Shown here one piece after another: positions 63,895 to 64,000 of a DNA stretch of 64,000 bases. A program made the position numbers and the translations under genes. This stretch comes from Polynucleobacter sp. 71A-WALBACH (GTDB taxonomy: Bacteria > Pseudomonadota > Gammaproteobacteria > Burkholderiales > Burkholderiaceae), in NCBI RefSeq assembly GCF_018882365.1, contig NZ_JACVOP010000001.1, positions 434,001 to 498,000 on the forward strand, read 5' to 3'. Positions within the stretch are counted from its first letter, which is position 1. Each line of letters opens with the position of its first letter. Below the pieces are notes generated by a model that saw only the letters and a program-made list of their open reading frames with translations, was not told the origin of the DNA and did no database searches.

Positions 63895-64000
63895 CTAACT
63901 AAGTGAACTTCGCATCTTGGAATCATGTGTGGGCAACCCCACGGCTTTACGGACAAGCTCAAAAATCCCCTTACCAAGTCGGTCGGGATGCTTGGGAATT
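63895..64000 (-). CDS. 3' end of an unknown small gene (cut by the window edge)
   Basis: On the minus strand an open frame enters from the right edge and reads IPKHPDRLGKGIFELVRKAV and GLPTHDSKMRSSLS before TAG at 63895. The pattern IPKHP..LGKG...LV.KAVGL recalls the end of HicA-type mRNA interferase proteins, but the visible 34 residues are too few to decide. Confidence 0.4.
   Translation of the reverse strand, partial: IPKHPDRLGKGIFELVRKAVGLPTHDSKMRSSLS

Overview
The window is a chromosomal segment around a replication origin of a betaproteobacterium, most likely Polynucleobacter or a close Burkholderiaceae relative. This is an inference from gene order (yidC-yidD-rnpA-rpmH / dnaA-dnaN-gyrB, then mnmG-rsmG-parA-parB-atpIBEFHAGDC), from the fmt-htpX-rsmB-DUF4390-ntrY-ntrX order, from an OsmC-YcaO fusion, a phasin and moderate base composition. 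The origin lies between dnaA and dnaN near 33 kb: DnaA boxes flank dnaA, and an AT-rich segment with DnaA-trio triplets precedes dnaN. From about 9 to 31 kb most genes are on the minus strand and from 31 to 57 kb almost all are on the plus strand, as expected for genes co-oriented with forks leaving this origin.

Layout: 1-3.3 kb is AT-rich accessory DNA (a truncated unknown gene, a P63C-domain gene, three small unknown genes) that stops exactly at the 3' end of a tRNA-Ser gene with the unusual anticodon ACT. 3.4-11.1 kb is a mosaic of stand-alone genes (cis-CaaD-like tautomerase, lipoprotein, MFS transporter, AraC regulator, CWC protein, cupin, phasin, FixJ-type regulator, TAXI-type membrane protein). 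Three tRNA-Phe 3'-half-like repeats lie at its left side and a clean tRNA-Phe 5' half at its right side. 11.2-20.8 kb holds the OsmC-YcaO protein and a tight operon def-fmt-htpX-rsmB-DUF4390-ntrY-ntrX. 20.8-28.9 kb has dprA, topB, an MnmC2-like oxidoreductase whose tail overlaps topB, pckG and mnmE. 28.9-37.5 kb is the origin core. 37.6-42.2 kb is a five-gene branched-chain-amino-acid-type ABC importer. 42.4-54 kb has parS sites, mnmG, rsmG, parAB and the complete F-type ATP synthase operon, followed by hemE, priA, gcvH, a metallo-beta-lactamase-fold hydrolase, a small zinc-ribbon protein and a fatty acid desaturase.

From 60.1 kb onward is a second accessory region that begins at a tRNA-Arg 3' fragment (a likely attachment scar). 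It carries an intact AbiEi/AbiEii-type pair with two matching palindromic operators upstream, a frameshifted gene, an XRE regulator overlapping a truncated nucleotidyltransferase gene, and the 3' end of another small gene at the right edge.

Functionally the central 11-58 kb is housekeeping: replication initiation and segregation (dnaA, dnaN, gyrB, parA, parB, parS), translation and tRNA modification (mnmE, mnmG, the MnmC2-like protein, rsmB, rsmG, fmt, def), membrane protein insertion (yidC, yidD) and energy (atp, pckG, hemE). The least explained elements are the split tRNA-Phe fragments, the tRNA-Ser(ACT), the topB/oxidoreductase overlap and the two nucleotidyltransferase defence-type modules. 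No CRISPR array, rRNA operon or insertion sequence was recognised.
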